Positions 1-7,717 of a stretch of DNA of 64,000 nt are shown one piece after another. The DNA comes from Wolinella succinogenes DSM 1740 (lineage in GTDB: Bacteria > Campylobacterota > Campylobacteria > Campylobacterales > Helicobacteraceae), in assembly GCF_000196135.1 (NCBI RefSeq), contig NC_005090.1, positions 1,126,001-1,190,000 on the forward strand, given 5' to 3'. Both the position numbers and the translations under genes were made by a program. Each line of letters starts with the position of its first letter. The stretch's first letter is position 1. The notes beneath the pieces were generated by a model that did not search any database, was not told the origin of the DNA, and saw nothing but the letters and a program-made list of their open reading frames with translations.

Positions 1-1580
1 CAAGCAAATTTGATCTTCCCATCCTCAAGGTCTCGCATGATGTTCATGTAGTGCGCGCCCATTTTGGGATTGAGCGTTCCCTCGGGAAGTTTCCAGATTT
101 TTTCACTCACCGCACGGTGTTTGGGGTTGGCCACGACCATATCTGCAGGGAGTCGATGAGAGAAAGTCCCCACCTCTCTAGCGGTTCCGCAGGCACTGGG
201 TTGACCTGTGAGCGAGAAGGCTCCACTTCCGGGTTTGGCTTGTTTGCCAAGGAGGAAGTGGACCATGTAGCTCTGCTCATTCACCCATGTTCCTCTGGTG
301 TGCTGATTCATTCCCATCGTCCAAAAGCTGACCACTTTGCGCTCTTTTTCGATGTAGAGATTGGCGAGTTTTTGGAGCTTCTCTTTGAATGATTCAAGCG
401 ATTCTTCGCTGTTTCCTTTGGCGAGCTTAGCGACAAAATCAAGCGTGTAGGGCTCAAGCGCTTTTTTGAAGTCCTCAAAAGTGATCTCCCAGTGATTTCC
501 TGCGGTGGCATTGTGCTTCATCTCCATCACATCGCCCGCTTTCATTCCTAGGTAGCGCAGGGTCACGCCCTCGGCCTCGCTAAGGACTTTGGATCTCTCT
601 TTGGCGGCAATATCAAGCTCTTTGGGGTCATATTTGGCGTGCTTGATATCCGTTCTCATGCCATAGCCGATATCGGTGAATCCTGTGGTGAAGATGCAGT
701 GATTCTTCACAAACTCCATATCAATGCTTTCAGGGTGGTTATAAACGATCTCTCTGGCAATATAGTTCCAAATGGCTAGATCGGTTTGGGGGGTGAAGAT
801 GATCTCAATATCGGCAAGGTCAGAGGTTCGGTTGGTGTAGGTGGAGAGATTGATCACTTTGACTTTGTCGGGATTGGAGAGCTTTTTATCGGTGACGCGT
901 GCCCAAAGAATCGGGTGCATCTCGGCCATGTTGGCGCCCCATGTGATGATGGTGTCGGTGAGCTCAATATCATCATAGCAACCCGCAGGCTCATCGATTC
1001 CAAAGGTCTCCATGAAAGCCGCCACGGCGCTGGCCATACAGTGTCTTGCATTGGGGTCTAGGTTGTTGCTTCTAAAGCCTCCTTTGATGAGTTTGGCCGC
1101 CATGTATCCCTCTTGGATGGTGTATTGGCCTGAGCCAAAAACGCCAATTCCGGTGGGACCAAGCTCATTGTAGGCTCTCTTGAACTGGGCCTCCATCACA
1201 TCAAACGCCTTTTTCCAGCTCACGGGCTTGAACTTGCCCTGCTTGTCAAACTCACCCTTTTCATTCACGCGAAGAAGGGGATCGGTGAGACGATCGGCGC
1301 CATACATGATTTTGGCATTGAAGTAGCCCTTGATGCAGTTGAGCCCTCGATTCACGGGGGCAGCAGGATCGCCTTTGACCGCGACAATTTGGTCATTTTT
1401 GGTGGCGACCATGATTCCACAGCCTGTCCCGCAGAATCGACAGACCGATTTATCCCATCTCCAACCCTTCTCGCCCTCTTGTGCCTGAGCGAGGAGTTGG
1501 CTAGGAACACTCATTCCTACAGCGCTAGCTGCCGAAGCCGCCGCCGCACTTTTAAGAAATTCACGCCTTGAAAAAGCCAT
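1..1580 (-). CDS. napA: Periplasmic nitrate reductase catalytic subunit NapA (5' part; runs off window)
   Basis: NapA reduces nitrate to nitrite in the periplasm with a Mo-bis-MGD cofactor and one [4Fe-4S] cluster. The reading frame is open from an ATG at 1580 to the left edge, about 526 codons of an expected ~930. The N-terminus carries a twin-arginine signal (SRREFLK at residues 4-10, then an Ala-rich stretch), followed by the cluster motif C-x2-C-x3-C with a fourth Cys in [10 protein letters not shown] strong ribosome site (AAGGAGG) lies just before the ATG. A Crp/Fnr-type promoter lies upstream, so napA is probably the first gene of its operon, as in the known Wolinella nap cluster. The remaining nap genes would lie to the left of the window. 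Identification is firm; only the C-terminal part is unseen. Confidence 0.95.
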   Translation of the reverse strand, partial: MAFSRREFLKSAAAASAASAVGMSVPSQLLAQAQEGEKGWRWDKSVCRFCGTGCGIMVATKNDQIVAVKGDPAAPVNRGLNCIKGYFNAKIMYGADRLTDPLLRVNEKGEFDKQGKFKPVSWKKAFDVMEAQFKRAYNELGPTGIGVFGSGQYTIQEGYMAAKLIKGGFRSNNLDPNARHCMASAVAAFMETFGIDEPAGCYDDIELTDTIITWGANMAEMHPILWARVTDKKLSNPDKVKVINLSTYTNRTSDLADIEIIFTPQTDLAIWNYIAREIVYNHPESIDMEFVKNHCIFTTGFTDIGYGMRTDIKHAKYDPKELDIAAKERSKVLSEAEGVTLRYLGMKAGDVMEMKHNATAGNHWEITFEDFKKALEPYTLDFVAKLAKGNSEESLESFKEKLQKLANLYIEKERKVVSFWTMGMNQHTRGTWVNEQSYMVHFLLGKQAKPGSGAFSLTGQPSACGTAREVGTFSHRLPADMVVANPKHRAVSEKIWKLPEGTLNPKMGAHYMNIMRDLEDGKIKFA

Positions 1581-1628
1581 CAAAGCCTCCTTGTGTGATT
1601 TTGCATGGGTCAGCATTTTGAGAATGCT

Positions 1629-1693
1629 TGGACCCATTCTATTCCTCGCCCCAAATCTTTTCCTTGACCTTCGTCAAACTTGACTTTGGTCAA
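1629..1693 (-). promoter_or_regulatory. napA promoter with tandem Crp/Fnr-type boxes
   Basis: Two perfect inverted repeats, TTGAC-CTTC-GTCAA (1664-1677) and TTGAC-TTTG-GTCAA (1680-1693), lie 16 bp apart. On the minus strand a -10 hexamer TAGAAT (1636-1641) predicts a start near 1629. That puts the proximal box centre (1670.5) at -41.5, the class II activation geometry of Crp/Fnr proteins, and the second box at about -57.5. The half-site differs from canonical Fnr (TTGAT) by one base. The geometry is seen in the sequence; activation is inferred. Confidence 0.75.
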
Positions 1694-1707
1694 ATTCGCT
1701 CTATAAT
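1680..1707 (+). promoter_or_regulatory. Candidate sigma70 promoter for the TauE/SafE-like gene
   Basis: TTGACT (1680-1685), a 16-bp spacer and TATAAT (1702-1707) form a good plus-strand promoter. Its -35 lies inside the distal Crp/Fnr-type box of the divergent napA promoter, so a protein bound there would be expected to block this promoter while helping napA. This is inference from overlap only. Confidence 0.5.
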
Positions 1708-1766
1708 GCGCACCACAGAGACGACCTTTTTGGATGAAAAGGTCTATTTTTACGAATGGATAGGTG

Positions 1767-2525
1767 ATGGAACTAGAAGTGGGAATCTTGGTGATCTTGG
1801 GGTTGTGTGCCTTTGTGGCGGGGTTTGTCGATTCGATTGCGGGGGGAGGGGGTTTGATCACGATTCCAGCGCTTTTGGCGGTGGGTATTCCGCCAGCGCA
1901 AGCCCTAGGGACAAACAAGCTTCAAGCCACTTTTGGGAGCTTTTCAGCCACGCTCTATTTTTGGAGGCGCGGTTATATCGAGCTTGCCGAGATGAAGGGG
2001 GCTATTTTGGCGGTTTTTATCGCCAGCAGCGTGGGAACGATTTTCGTGCAGTTTATCGATGCGGCGATTCTTTCGCGTGTGATTCCCTTTTTGCTTATAG
2101 GATTTGCTCTCTACTTTCTCTTCTCTCCTAAAGTGAGCAATGAAGGCTCAAAGCGCTATTTGGGAGCACTTGGAATGGCTCTAGCCGCGGGAGTGGTTGG
2201 CTTTTATGATGGATTTTTTGGACCGGGGACGGGCTCTTTTTTTGCGGTGGTGTTTGTGGCGCTTGGGGGTTATGGAATCACGCACGCCACGGCTAATGCA
2301 AAGCTTTTGAACTTCACCTCTAATGTGGCTTCTCTGCTCTTTTTTGCCCTTGGGGGTAAGGTGCTTTGGATTATTGGCTTGGTGATGGCCATAGGGCAAT
2401 ACCTAGGCGCCCGATTGGGCTCCAGGGCGGCGGTGAAGCATGGAGCTAGAATCATCAAGCCTCTCATCGTCACCGCCTCTTTGGTGATTTCAGCGCGATT
2501 GCTTTGGCAGCAATACGGAGGCTAA
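1767..2525 (+). CDS. TauE/SafE family (DUF81) membrane permease
   Basis: A hydrophobic protein of 252 residues with about eight predicted membrane segments. It has the family's early Gly-rich motif (GFVDSIAGGGGLITIPALL, near residues 20-38) and a second related motif (GFYDGFFGPGTGSFF, near 145-159), one per half of an internally duplicated fold. The family exports or imports sulfite, sulfoacetate and other organosulfur anions; the substrate here is unknown. The ATG at 1767 is chosen over the GTG one codon earlier. It diverges from napA and shares its control region, and its end overlaps the convergent gene by 4 bases. Confidence 0.85.
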   Translation: MELEVGILVILGLCAFVAGFVDSIAGGGGLITIPALLAVGIPPAQALGTNKLQATFGSFSATLYFWRRGYIELAEMKGAILAVFIASSVGTIFVQFIDAAILSRVIPFLLIGFALYFLFSPKVSNEGSKRYLGALGMALAAGVVGFYDGFFGPGTGSFFAVVFVALGGYGITHATANAKLLNFTSNVASLLFFALGGKVLWIIGLVMAIGQYLGARLGSRAAVKHGARIIKPLIVTASLVISARLLWQQYGG

Positions 2526-3904
2526 AGAGGCTTTGAAGCGGGGGGGTTAGGGTAGTGCTTGGCGATATTATCCAAGGACTGCCTGAGGCGCTCTAGGAGT
2601 TTTGAGGTGGCGATGAGCTCCTCGCTTGACTGAATGGCGATATCTTCGGAGAGGTCGATCTCTTCGCTGATTTTTCGCTTCTCCTCATCGCTTAGCTCTA
2701 GTTTGTCAAGATTGGTCGCCACCTCTTCGGTGATGAGCGCGATCTCTTGGGTAATGCGCTCGCTCAGCTCTTTGGCGCGATTGGAGCTTTGGCGTGCCTC
2801 GTCGATTCTTCCAAAGAAGGTGGAGAGATTCTTGGAGACCTCGCTTAGCTCGCTATCACCAGACATTTCAATAAGCTCTTTGGCTTTGTCCTTGGAAAAC
2901 TCTGAAGAGTCGATTCTCATGGAGGCGAGCTCTTTGGATTTGCGAATGAACTCATCGAATTGATTCTTGATTCCTTTGAGCACAGCAAGAGAGTAGAGTG
3001 CAATGAGGAAGAGGATGAGGGCTGAGGCGTATTGGAATGTCTCTAAATAGGTGCGGCGACTCGTTGATTCGACCGTGTAGAGCGCGACCATCTTGTCGAT
3101 CTCCTCTAGGAGCTTAGGGTTTTCTGTCGCGATGTAGTTGAGGGAGGCGACCACTTTGCCCTGATTGGAGAGCACGCTATAGATGTGCTTGGAGTAGGTC
3201 TCCCAAAAGGCATAGGTCTTTTTGATCTCTTCGGAGAGTTCAGGGTATTTTTTGTATTTTGGATGGGTGTAGAATCGAAGAATCGTCTCATTATAGAGCT
3301 TGAACGAGGCGTAAAAGTCCTCATAAGATTGGGCGTCCCATTTGTTGGTGTAGCGCATGAGATGGTAGGCCATGCGTTGCGTGAGCATCCTCTGACGCCC
3401 CGAATCATCAACATCTTCACCGCTTAGCCCGCTATACACCATCGCCTTGACGATTCGATCCGAGAGAGTGAGCATCTGATTGTTGTTCGCATCAAGGAAT
3501 CGCTTGTCGTCATCTAGTGCCCGGATGGAAGATTTGAAAAATTCAACCTGCTTTTTGAATTCAAGCCACTTCACATTGATCACTTCGAGCTGATTTTCGA
3601 TTTTTTTGTTGTTGGGGGGAGCGACTCCGAGTTTTTGATTCCCGTGGCGCAGAATATCGAGCTTGGTTTGAAACTCCTCAATAGAAGCGTCTAGCTCTCT
3701 AAACTCGAATTTGTCTTGAGAGTTGATGATGAAGATCTCTTTGGAGATTTTTTGGCTGAGCATCCGCTCTTTGCCCGCGATATTGATGATGTAGCCATCG
3801 CTAATTCCCTTTTGGTTGATAAGCACGGTGGAGAGAATGACCGTGCCCACGCAGAGGGAGACGATGGAGCCTACGATGATGAGCTGTTTGACGATTCTTT
3901 TCAT
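2522..3904 (-). CDS. NarX/PilJ-type membrane sensor without a recognised output domain
   Basis: A 460-residue inner-membrane protein with an N-terminal membrane segment (about 9-28), a long periplasmic helical region and a second membrane segment (about 285-305), followed by a cytoplasmic coiled-coil tail. Two P-box-like motifs are visible: INIAGKERMLSQ near residues 40-51, and SGRQRMLTQR near 167-176. They resemble the nitrate-binding P-box of NarX and the PilJ N-terminal domain. No HAMP, MCP signalling or kinase domain can be recognised in the last 150 residues, which are Glu/Lys/Ser-rich heptads. The gene lies 17 bp downstream of a Crp/Fnr regulator on the same strand and close to napA, so a nitrate- or nitrite-sensing role is inferred. 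The ligand is not shown. Confidence 0.7.
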   Translation of the reverse strand: MKRIVKQLIIVGSIVSLCVGTVILSTVLINQKGISDGYIINIAGKERMLSQKISKEIFIINSQDKFEFRELDASIEEFQTKLDILRHGNQKLGVAPPNNKKIENQLEVINVKWLEFKKQVEFFKSSIRALDDDKRFLDANNNQMLTLSDRIVKAMVYSGLSGEDVDDSGRQRMLTQRMAYHLMRYTNKWDAQSYEDFYASFKLYNETILRFYTHPKYKKYPELSEEIKKTYAFWETYSKHIYSVLSNQGKVVASLNYIATENPKLLEEIDKMVALYTVESTSRRTYLETFQYASALILFLIALYSLAVLKGIKNQFDEFIRKSKELASMRIDSSEFSKDKAKELIEMSGDSELSEVSKNLSTFFGRIDEARQSSNRAKELSERITQEIALITEEVATNLDKLELSDEEKRKISEEIDLSEDIAIQSSEELIATSKLLERLRQSLDNIAKHYPNPPASKPL

Positions 3905-3921
3905 GCGAATTTCCTAAAATT

Positions 3922-4599
3922 TCATTGATAAATTTCACTCAGGCGGGAGTGGTTGAGCACCACAATATTTCCCTCAATATCCGTAGCGATCACCCCATCA
4001 CGATGGAGTTTTTTGAGAATCCTAGAGAGGGTTTCGGGCTGAATGTTGAGCATATAGGCGATATCTTGCTTTTTGAGGGTATTAAACTCCTCCAGCTCTC
4101 TATCTAGCATATGGGCGACTTTAGCGGTGCCATCAAAGACGATCTCGCGATTGATAACGCACTGGAGCTCCTTGGTCTTGTGGGTGAACTCTTTAAAAAG
4201 CGCCATTAGAATTGCGGGCGAGGAGAAGAAGAGCTCTTTGAGCCCATTTAAATCAAGGCTCAAAATCGAGCAATCTTGCAGGCATTCAGCATTAGCAAAG
4301 CACTGAATCGCGCCAAAACAGGAGAATTCGGTGATGAGAGCACTCTTTTTGATAGAGTAGAGAAAAATCTCATTGTCGAATCGATCCACTTTGTAGATTT
4401 TGACGATTCCTTTGAGGAGAAAATAGACGCACTCAATCTCATCGTTTTCGTAATGGAGGATTTCACCTTTGGCGTAATGGCGAATTTTCGCTAGTGGAAG
4501 AAGCCGCTCTAGCTCCTCTTCTTGGAGGCTTGAGAAGACCTCTAGCATTCGCAAACATTGGGTGGTCATGTGAAGAGGCACCTTTCCTTGAGCAGTCAT
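3922..4599 (-). CDS. Crp/Fnr family transcription regulator (nap-proximal, Nss-like)
   Basis: A 225-residue protein with a cyclic-nucleotide-binding beta-roll fold (about residues 18-140), a dimer helix and a C-terminal helix-turn-helix (QPETLSRILKKLHRDGVI near 185-202). The four-Cys pattern of classical Fnr is absent at the N-terminus. Several Cys cluster in the beta-roll instead (SCFGAIQC... and ...ECLQDC), which could matter for sensing. A -10-like TAGAAT lies only 11 bases before the ATG at 4599, so the in-frame ATG at 4569 may be the true start. Followed by the PilJ-like sensor. It may be one of the Wolinella Nss regulators that respond to nitrate or NO; the assignment is inferred from its place near napA. 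Confidence 0.85.
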   Translation of the reverse strand: MTAQGKVPLHMTTQCLRMLEVFSSLQEEELERLLPLAKIRHYAKGEILHYENDEIECVYFLLKGIVKIYKVDRFDNEIFLYSIKKSALITEFSCFGAIQCFANAECLQDCSILSLDLNGLKELFFSSPAILMALFKEFTHKTKELQCVINREIVFDGTAKVAHMLDRELEEFNTLKKQDIAYMLNIQPETLSRILKKLHRDGVIATDIEGNIVVLNHSRLSEIYQ

Positions 4600-4742
4600 A
4601 AGCTCCTATTCTATCAAAAAAGTTCCATCCGCTCATCTAATTTTTTCCCATCAAGTTACTTTTATTGGAGTTAGATAAGATTTGAAGGTTACTCATTTCG
4701 CGGATTTTATTAATCATTACCGATTCAAACAGGCAGATCAAA

Positions 4743-5048
4743 GTGAACTTTTTAAAACCTCTTTTTCTTACTTTTCTTTTGACTTTTCCACTCTTTGCCC
4801 AAGAGAGCGTCGAGATACTCTATCAGCGCTGTGTCCCTTGCCATGGCGAAAATGGCCGCAAAGTGGCGCTTGGCAAAAGCAGTATCATTGGGGGGCAGTC
4901 TCATGATCTCCTCATCCAAAAGCTCACCGCCTACCAAGAGGGCACGCTCAGCATTAAAGGGATGGGGCGACTCATGCAGGCACAACTGCGCGACTACACC
5001 TATAGAGACCTAGAGAATCTCTCCCGCTACATCGAAAGCCTCCACTAA
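4743..5048 (+). CDS. Small periplasmic c-type cytochrome (cytochrome c553-like)
   Basis: 101 residues with an N-terminal signal peptide (about 1-20, ending LFAQ) and one haem-binding motif CVPCH near residues 30-34. A later Met (GMGRLMQ region, near 75-80) is a plausible distal haem ligand, and a C-terminal helix (YRDLENLSRYIESL) is typical of class I cytochromes c. The start is GTG at 4743. It lies between the divergent Crp/Fnr gene and hcp, transcribed toward hcp but separated from it by about 100 bp containing a separate promoter. Likely an electron carrier; partner unknown. Confidence 0.85.
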   Translation: MNFLKPLFLTFLLTFPLFAQESVEILYQRCVPCHGENGRKVALGKSSIIGGQSHDLLIQKLTAYQEGTLSIKGMGRLMQAQLRDYTYRDLENLSRYIESLH

Positions 5049-5080
5049 AAAAGAGTCTCTCGCTTCTTCTTTGGCTGTCA

Positions 5081-5130
5081 TTGATTCCTATCAATGCGCC
5101 CTCACCCCCCAAGCCTGTACAATCTCCCAA
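5081..5130 (+). promoter_or_regulatory. hcp promoter with canonical Fnr-type box
   Basis: TTGAT-TCCT-ATCAA at 5081-5094 is a perfect consensus Fnr inverted repeat. TACAAT at 5118-5123 is the matching -10, predicting a start near 5130, about 42 bp from the box centre (5087.5). The geometry matches the napA and hemerythrin promoters in this window. Confidence 0.75.
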
Positions 5131-5154
5131 AGTTTGAAAACCAAAGGAGATTGA

Positions 5155-6483
5155 ATGTCTAATATCGATTTAGCGATGTTCTGTAACCAGTGCGAGATGA
5201 GCGCCCCTATGGGCTGTGGAGCCAAAGGCCAAGAGAAGGGCACCTGTGGCAAAGATTCCACTTTGGCGAGACTCCAAGATACCATGATCTATGGCCTCAA
5301 AGGGCTTAGCGCCTATCGAGAGCACGCCAATGAGCTTGGCGCTGACACCAAGAGCGTGGATGATGTGATGAGCGAGACGCTCTATTTCACCCTCACGAAT
5401 GTGAACTTCAACTTCAATGAGCATATCGCTCAGCTCATGAAAGTGGGCAGTGCAGGCGTGCAGGTGATGGAGCTGCTCTCCGATGCTCATGCGAAGAAGT
5501 TTGGCGTGCCCACGCCTGTGAGCGTCTCACAAAATAGAGCCGAGGGCAAGGCGATCTTGGTGAGCGGACACAATATGGAGATGCTTCATAAGCTCCTAGA
5601 AGCGACCAAAGATAGAGGCGTGAATATCTACACTCACTCCGAGATGCTCCCTGCGCACGGCTATCCTGAGCTCCGCAAATACTCTCACCTCAAAGGAAAT
5701 ATTGGCAAGGCGTGGTTTGACCAAGGCAAGCTCTTTGAAGAGTGGAGCGGAGCGATCGTGGTGAACACCAACTGCATCGTACCTCCAAGAAGCAATTGCG
5801 GCTACTTGGATCGCCTCTACACCTACAAAATCGTGGGAGTTGAAGGGGCTAAAAAGATCGAAAATGATGACTTTGAGCCGCTCATCGCTCAAGCACTCTC
5901 TCTGCCTAGCGTGGATAGATTTAACGCAGAGACGACTCTAGTCACAGGTCACAACTATCGCACCATCTTAACGCTCGCTCCACAGATTCTAGAGGCGATT
6001 AGCGCGGGTAAAATCAGACGATTCTTTGTGATTGCGGGGTGTGATGCTCCGGGTAAGGGCAGGGAGTACTATCGTGAGCTCGCCCAGAGACTCCCCAAAG
6101 ATTGCGTGATTCTCACGAGCAGCTGTGGAAAATTCCGATTCAATGACATTGATTTTGGCACGATTGAGGGGACGCAAATCCCCCGATACCTCGATCTAGG
6201 GCAGTGCAACGATAGTAATGGAGCTGTTAAAATCGCACTTGCGCTCTCTAGCGCGCTTGGCGTGCCGCTCAATGATCTCCCTGTCTCTATTGTGCTCATG
6301 TGGATGGAGCAAAAGGCGATCATCATCCTTTTGGCGCTCTTTAGCCTTGGTGTTCAAAATATCCACATCGGACCTAGCGCGCCTGAGTTTGTCAATGAGC
6401 CGATTTTAAACTTCCTCGTAGAGAATTTCAACCTCTCCCTCATCTCCAATGTCGAAGATGATTTGAAGAAATTTTTGGGCTAA
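5155..6483 (+). CDS. hcp: Hybrid cluster protein (short, class III type)
   Basis: Hcp is an iron-sulfur protein that reduces nitric oxide and takes part in protein S-nitrosylation. The 442-residue length fits the short class III form, which lacks part of the helical domain of the ~550-residue enterobacterial type. The N-terminal cluster cysteines are C10, C13, C21 and C31. Later ligand motifs of the hybrid cluster are present: NTNCIVPP and SNCGYLDR near 200-220, IAGCDAPGKGREYY near 290, SSCGKFRFND near 323, and MEQKA near 384. No hcr reductase gene is adjacent. Controlled by an Fnr-type promoter 60 bp upstream. After the stop there are two short hairpins (6482-6498, 6500-6512) but no clear T-run. 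Confidence 0.95.
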   Translation: MSNIDLAMFCNQCEMSAPMGCGAKGQEKGTCGKDSTLARLQDTMIYGLKGLSAYREHANELGADTKSVDDVMSETLYFTLTNVNFNFNEHIAQLMKVGSAGVQVMELLSDAHAKKFGVPTPVSVSQNRAEGKAILVSGHNMEMLHKLLEATKDRGVNIYTHSEMLPAHGYPELRKYSHLKGNIGKAWFDQGKLFEEWSGAIVVNTNCIVPPRSNCGYLDRLYTYKIVGVEGAKKIENDDFEPLIAQALSLPSVDRFNAETTLVTGHNYRTILTLAPQILEAISAGKIRRFFVIAGCDAPGKGREYYRELAQRLPKDCVILTSSCGKFRFNDIDFGTIEGTQIPRYLDLGQCNDSNGAVKIALALSSALGVPLNDLPVSIVLMWMEQKAIIILLALFSLGVQNIHIGPSAPEFVNEPILNFLVENFNLSLISNVEDDLKKFLG

Positions 6484-6536
6484 AGAGTGTCGCTCTTTGG
6501 GGGATTCTCCCCTCGGAGCGATAATATAATCAAATT

Positions 6537-6558
6537 GTAATCATTACTTTTGTATAAT
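6537..6558 (+). promoter_or_regulatory. Promoter with palindrome before the zinc-ribbon gene
   Basis: TATAAT at 6553-6558 lies 48 bp before the small gene's ATG. The perfect 11-bp palindrome GTAATCATTAC (6537-6547) covers the -35 to -10 spacer and could be an operator. It resembles a Fur half-match but is too short to assign. Confidence 0.4.
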
Positions 6559-6606
6559 TCACCAACTCAAAGAATCCTTTGAGAATCTATTGTGAAAGGA
6601 GAAACC

Positions 6607-6729
6607 ATGTATTGCAAATGTTGTGATAGCTATGTAGCGCAAAAGCCTTGCCCTAGCTGCGGTAGCCAGCGTGTTGTCGAGCTCAAAAACATCAAAACAC
6701 TCAAAAACTACAAACTCTCCAAGAAATAA
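6607..6729 (+). CDS. 40-residue zinc-ribbon-like small protein
   Basis: A short reading frame from ATG 6607 to TAA 6729. A strong ribosome site (GAAAGGAG) lies a few bases before the ATG, and a -10 lies further upstream. The protein has CKCC at residues 3-6 and CPSCG at 15-19, the two metal-binding knuckles of a zinc or rubredoxin-like ribbon, then a Lys-rich tail (KNIKTLKNYKLSKK). No known family is assigned. It follows hcp by 123 bp and may belong to the same stress response, but it seems to have its own promoter. Coding is supported by the ribosome site and the Cys pairs; function is unknown. Confidence 0.7.
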   Translation: MYCKCCDSYVAQKPCPSCGSQRVVELKNIKTLKNYKLSKK

Positions 6730-6745
6730 CCCCCCCCTTTTTTTT
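6730..6745. repeat. Homopolymer tract C8-T8
   Basis: Eight C followed by eight T begin directly after the stop codon of the small zinc-ribbon gene. Such tracts mutate by slipped-strand mispairing in this phylum, but here the tract lies outside coding sequence. The T-run might serve as an intrinsic terminator element, though no good hairpin precedes it. Confidence 0.8.
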
Positions 6746-6855
6746 ATAACAACTCTCTAGAATCCTTGTTTTCCTCTTCCTTTGGGGAAGATGGAGATGA
6801 ATTCCAAAGCCATTTTGGCGACACGGAATAGCCTCAAACCAGTAAGACACTTTTA

Positions 6856-7440
6856 TTAAAAATCTTTTTCGATTTTAAAGGCATCAAAGATGATGTCAAT
6901 CGCGCTCATGCGTGCGCCGTGGTTGGTGGCATCTAAAATTTCGCCATCATTGTAGCCAAGTTCGCGCAAGGCTTGAACATCTGTTGCGCTCACATCGTGA
7001 GGGGTTCGTACGGCTTTGAGAACAAAAAGAAGCATCGCTTTTTCTTTGGCTTCTAGTTTGGCATCGTTGGGGTTAGCACGCATCGCTTCGACCTCTTTGG
7101 GAGTCCAACCTAGCCTATTGATGAGAATCGAAGCGTTAAAATCAACACAGTAACTGCAGCTGTTTTTATCGGAAATCAGCATACGAATCGAGGCAAGCAG
7201 TGGCATTGAGAGGGCTTTTTGCTTCATCATGTAGTATTCGATGAAACTCATTTGTTGTTTGATAAGCTCAGGGCTTGCGCTGAAGATTTGCGCTGAGTTT
7301 GCTACGCGTCCGCGCATCGCTGTGATTTTTTCGTAAAGCTCAGCAAGCTCACCTGTGGCATCTTCTTTTCTAGCCTTCCCTCGAAAAATATTGCTAGCTG
7401 TGAGAGTGTCAGACTCCAGTTTTTCATTGGCATCGTTCAC
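6856..7440 (-). CDS. Carboxymuconolactone decarboxylase / AhpD-like protein
   Basis: 194 residues with the AhpD fold signature: a CSYCVDFNASIL segment near residue 100 holding the redox C-x2-C pair, followed by the helix containing 'LGWTPKEVEAM'. Family members act as alkylhydroperoxidases or small thiol-disulfide peroxidases. The only start giving this length is GTG at 7440, which overlaps the TGA stop of an upstream transposase remnant. There is no well-placed ribosome site. The 5' end may therefore have been altered by the insertion, or translation may depend on reinitiation. The body of the protein looks intact. Confidence 0.75.
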   Translation of the reverse strand: MNDANEKLESDTLTASNIFRGKARKEDATGELAELYEKITAMRGRVANSAQIFSASPELIKQQMSFIEYYMMKQKALSMPLLASIRMLISDKNSCSYCVDFNASILINRLGWTPKEVEAMRANPNDAKLEAKEKAMLLFVLKAVRTPHDVSATDVQALRELGYNDGEILDATNHGARMSAIDIIFDAFKIEKDF

Positions 7441-7685
7441 TTCTCTTGAGTGTTTTGGATTCCAAGATAAAATAGCTTAAGAAGGCTGCTTTCATTGGGG
7501 AATCCCCTTTTGGTTTTGGTGAGTTTACGAAACCGTCTATGGACTGATTTTATGATATTGGTCGTATAGATAATACGGCGAATATCGGTCGAGTATTTGA
7601 AGTAGTTTGAAAGATTTGACCACTTGTTTCTCCACGATTGAACTGCTTGGGAGTGGTAAAAATTTCTTATCAATTCGATAGAATT
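7437..7685 (-). pseudogene. IS256-type (mutator family) transposase remnant, C-terminal
   Basis: The translated stretch contains QSWRNKWSNLSNYF, then IRRIIYTTNIIKSVHRRFRK and the LLKLFYLGIQN segment, which match the conserved C-terminal part of IS256-family transposases (usual motif IYTTNAIESLNR). Only about 80 residues of an expected ~400 remain. The last residues and the catalytic DDE residues upstream are missing, so it is inactive. It lies exactly between the AhpD-like gene and the divergent DUF475 gene. The left boundary near 7685 is approximate. Confidence 0.75.
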
Positions 7686-7717
7686 CCAAATTCCAAAGAA
7701 TGGGTAAAAGGCCTTCA

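Noticed and set aside
6791-6859. A 22-codon reading frame (MEMNSKAILATRNSLK...) upstream of the AhpD-like 3' end
   Set aside because: Too short, no family, no strong ribosome site; it may be debris near the IS remnant but cannot be supported as a gene.
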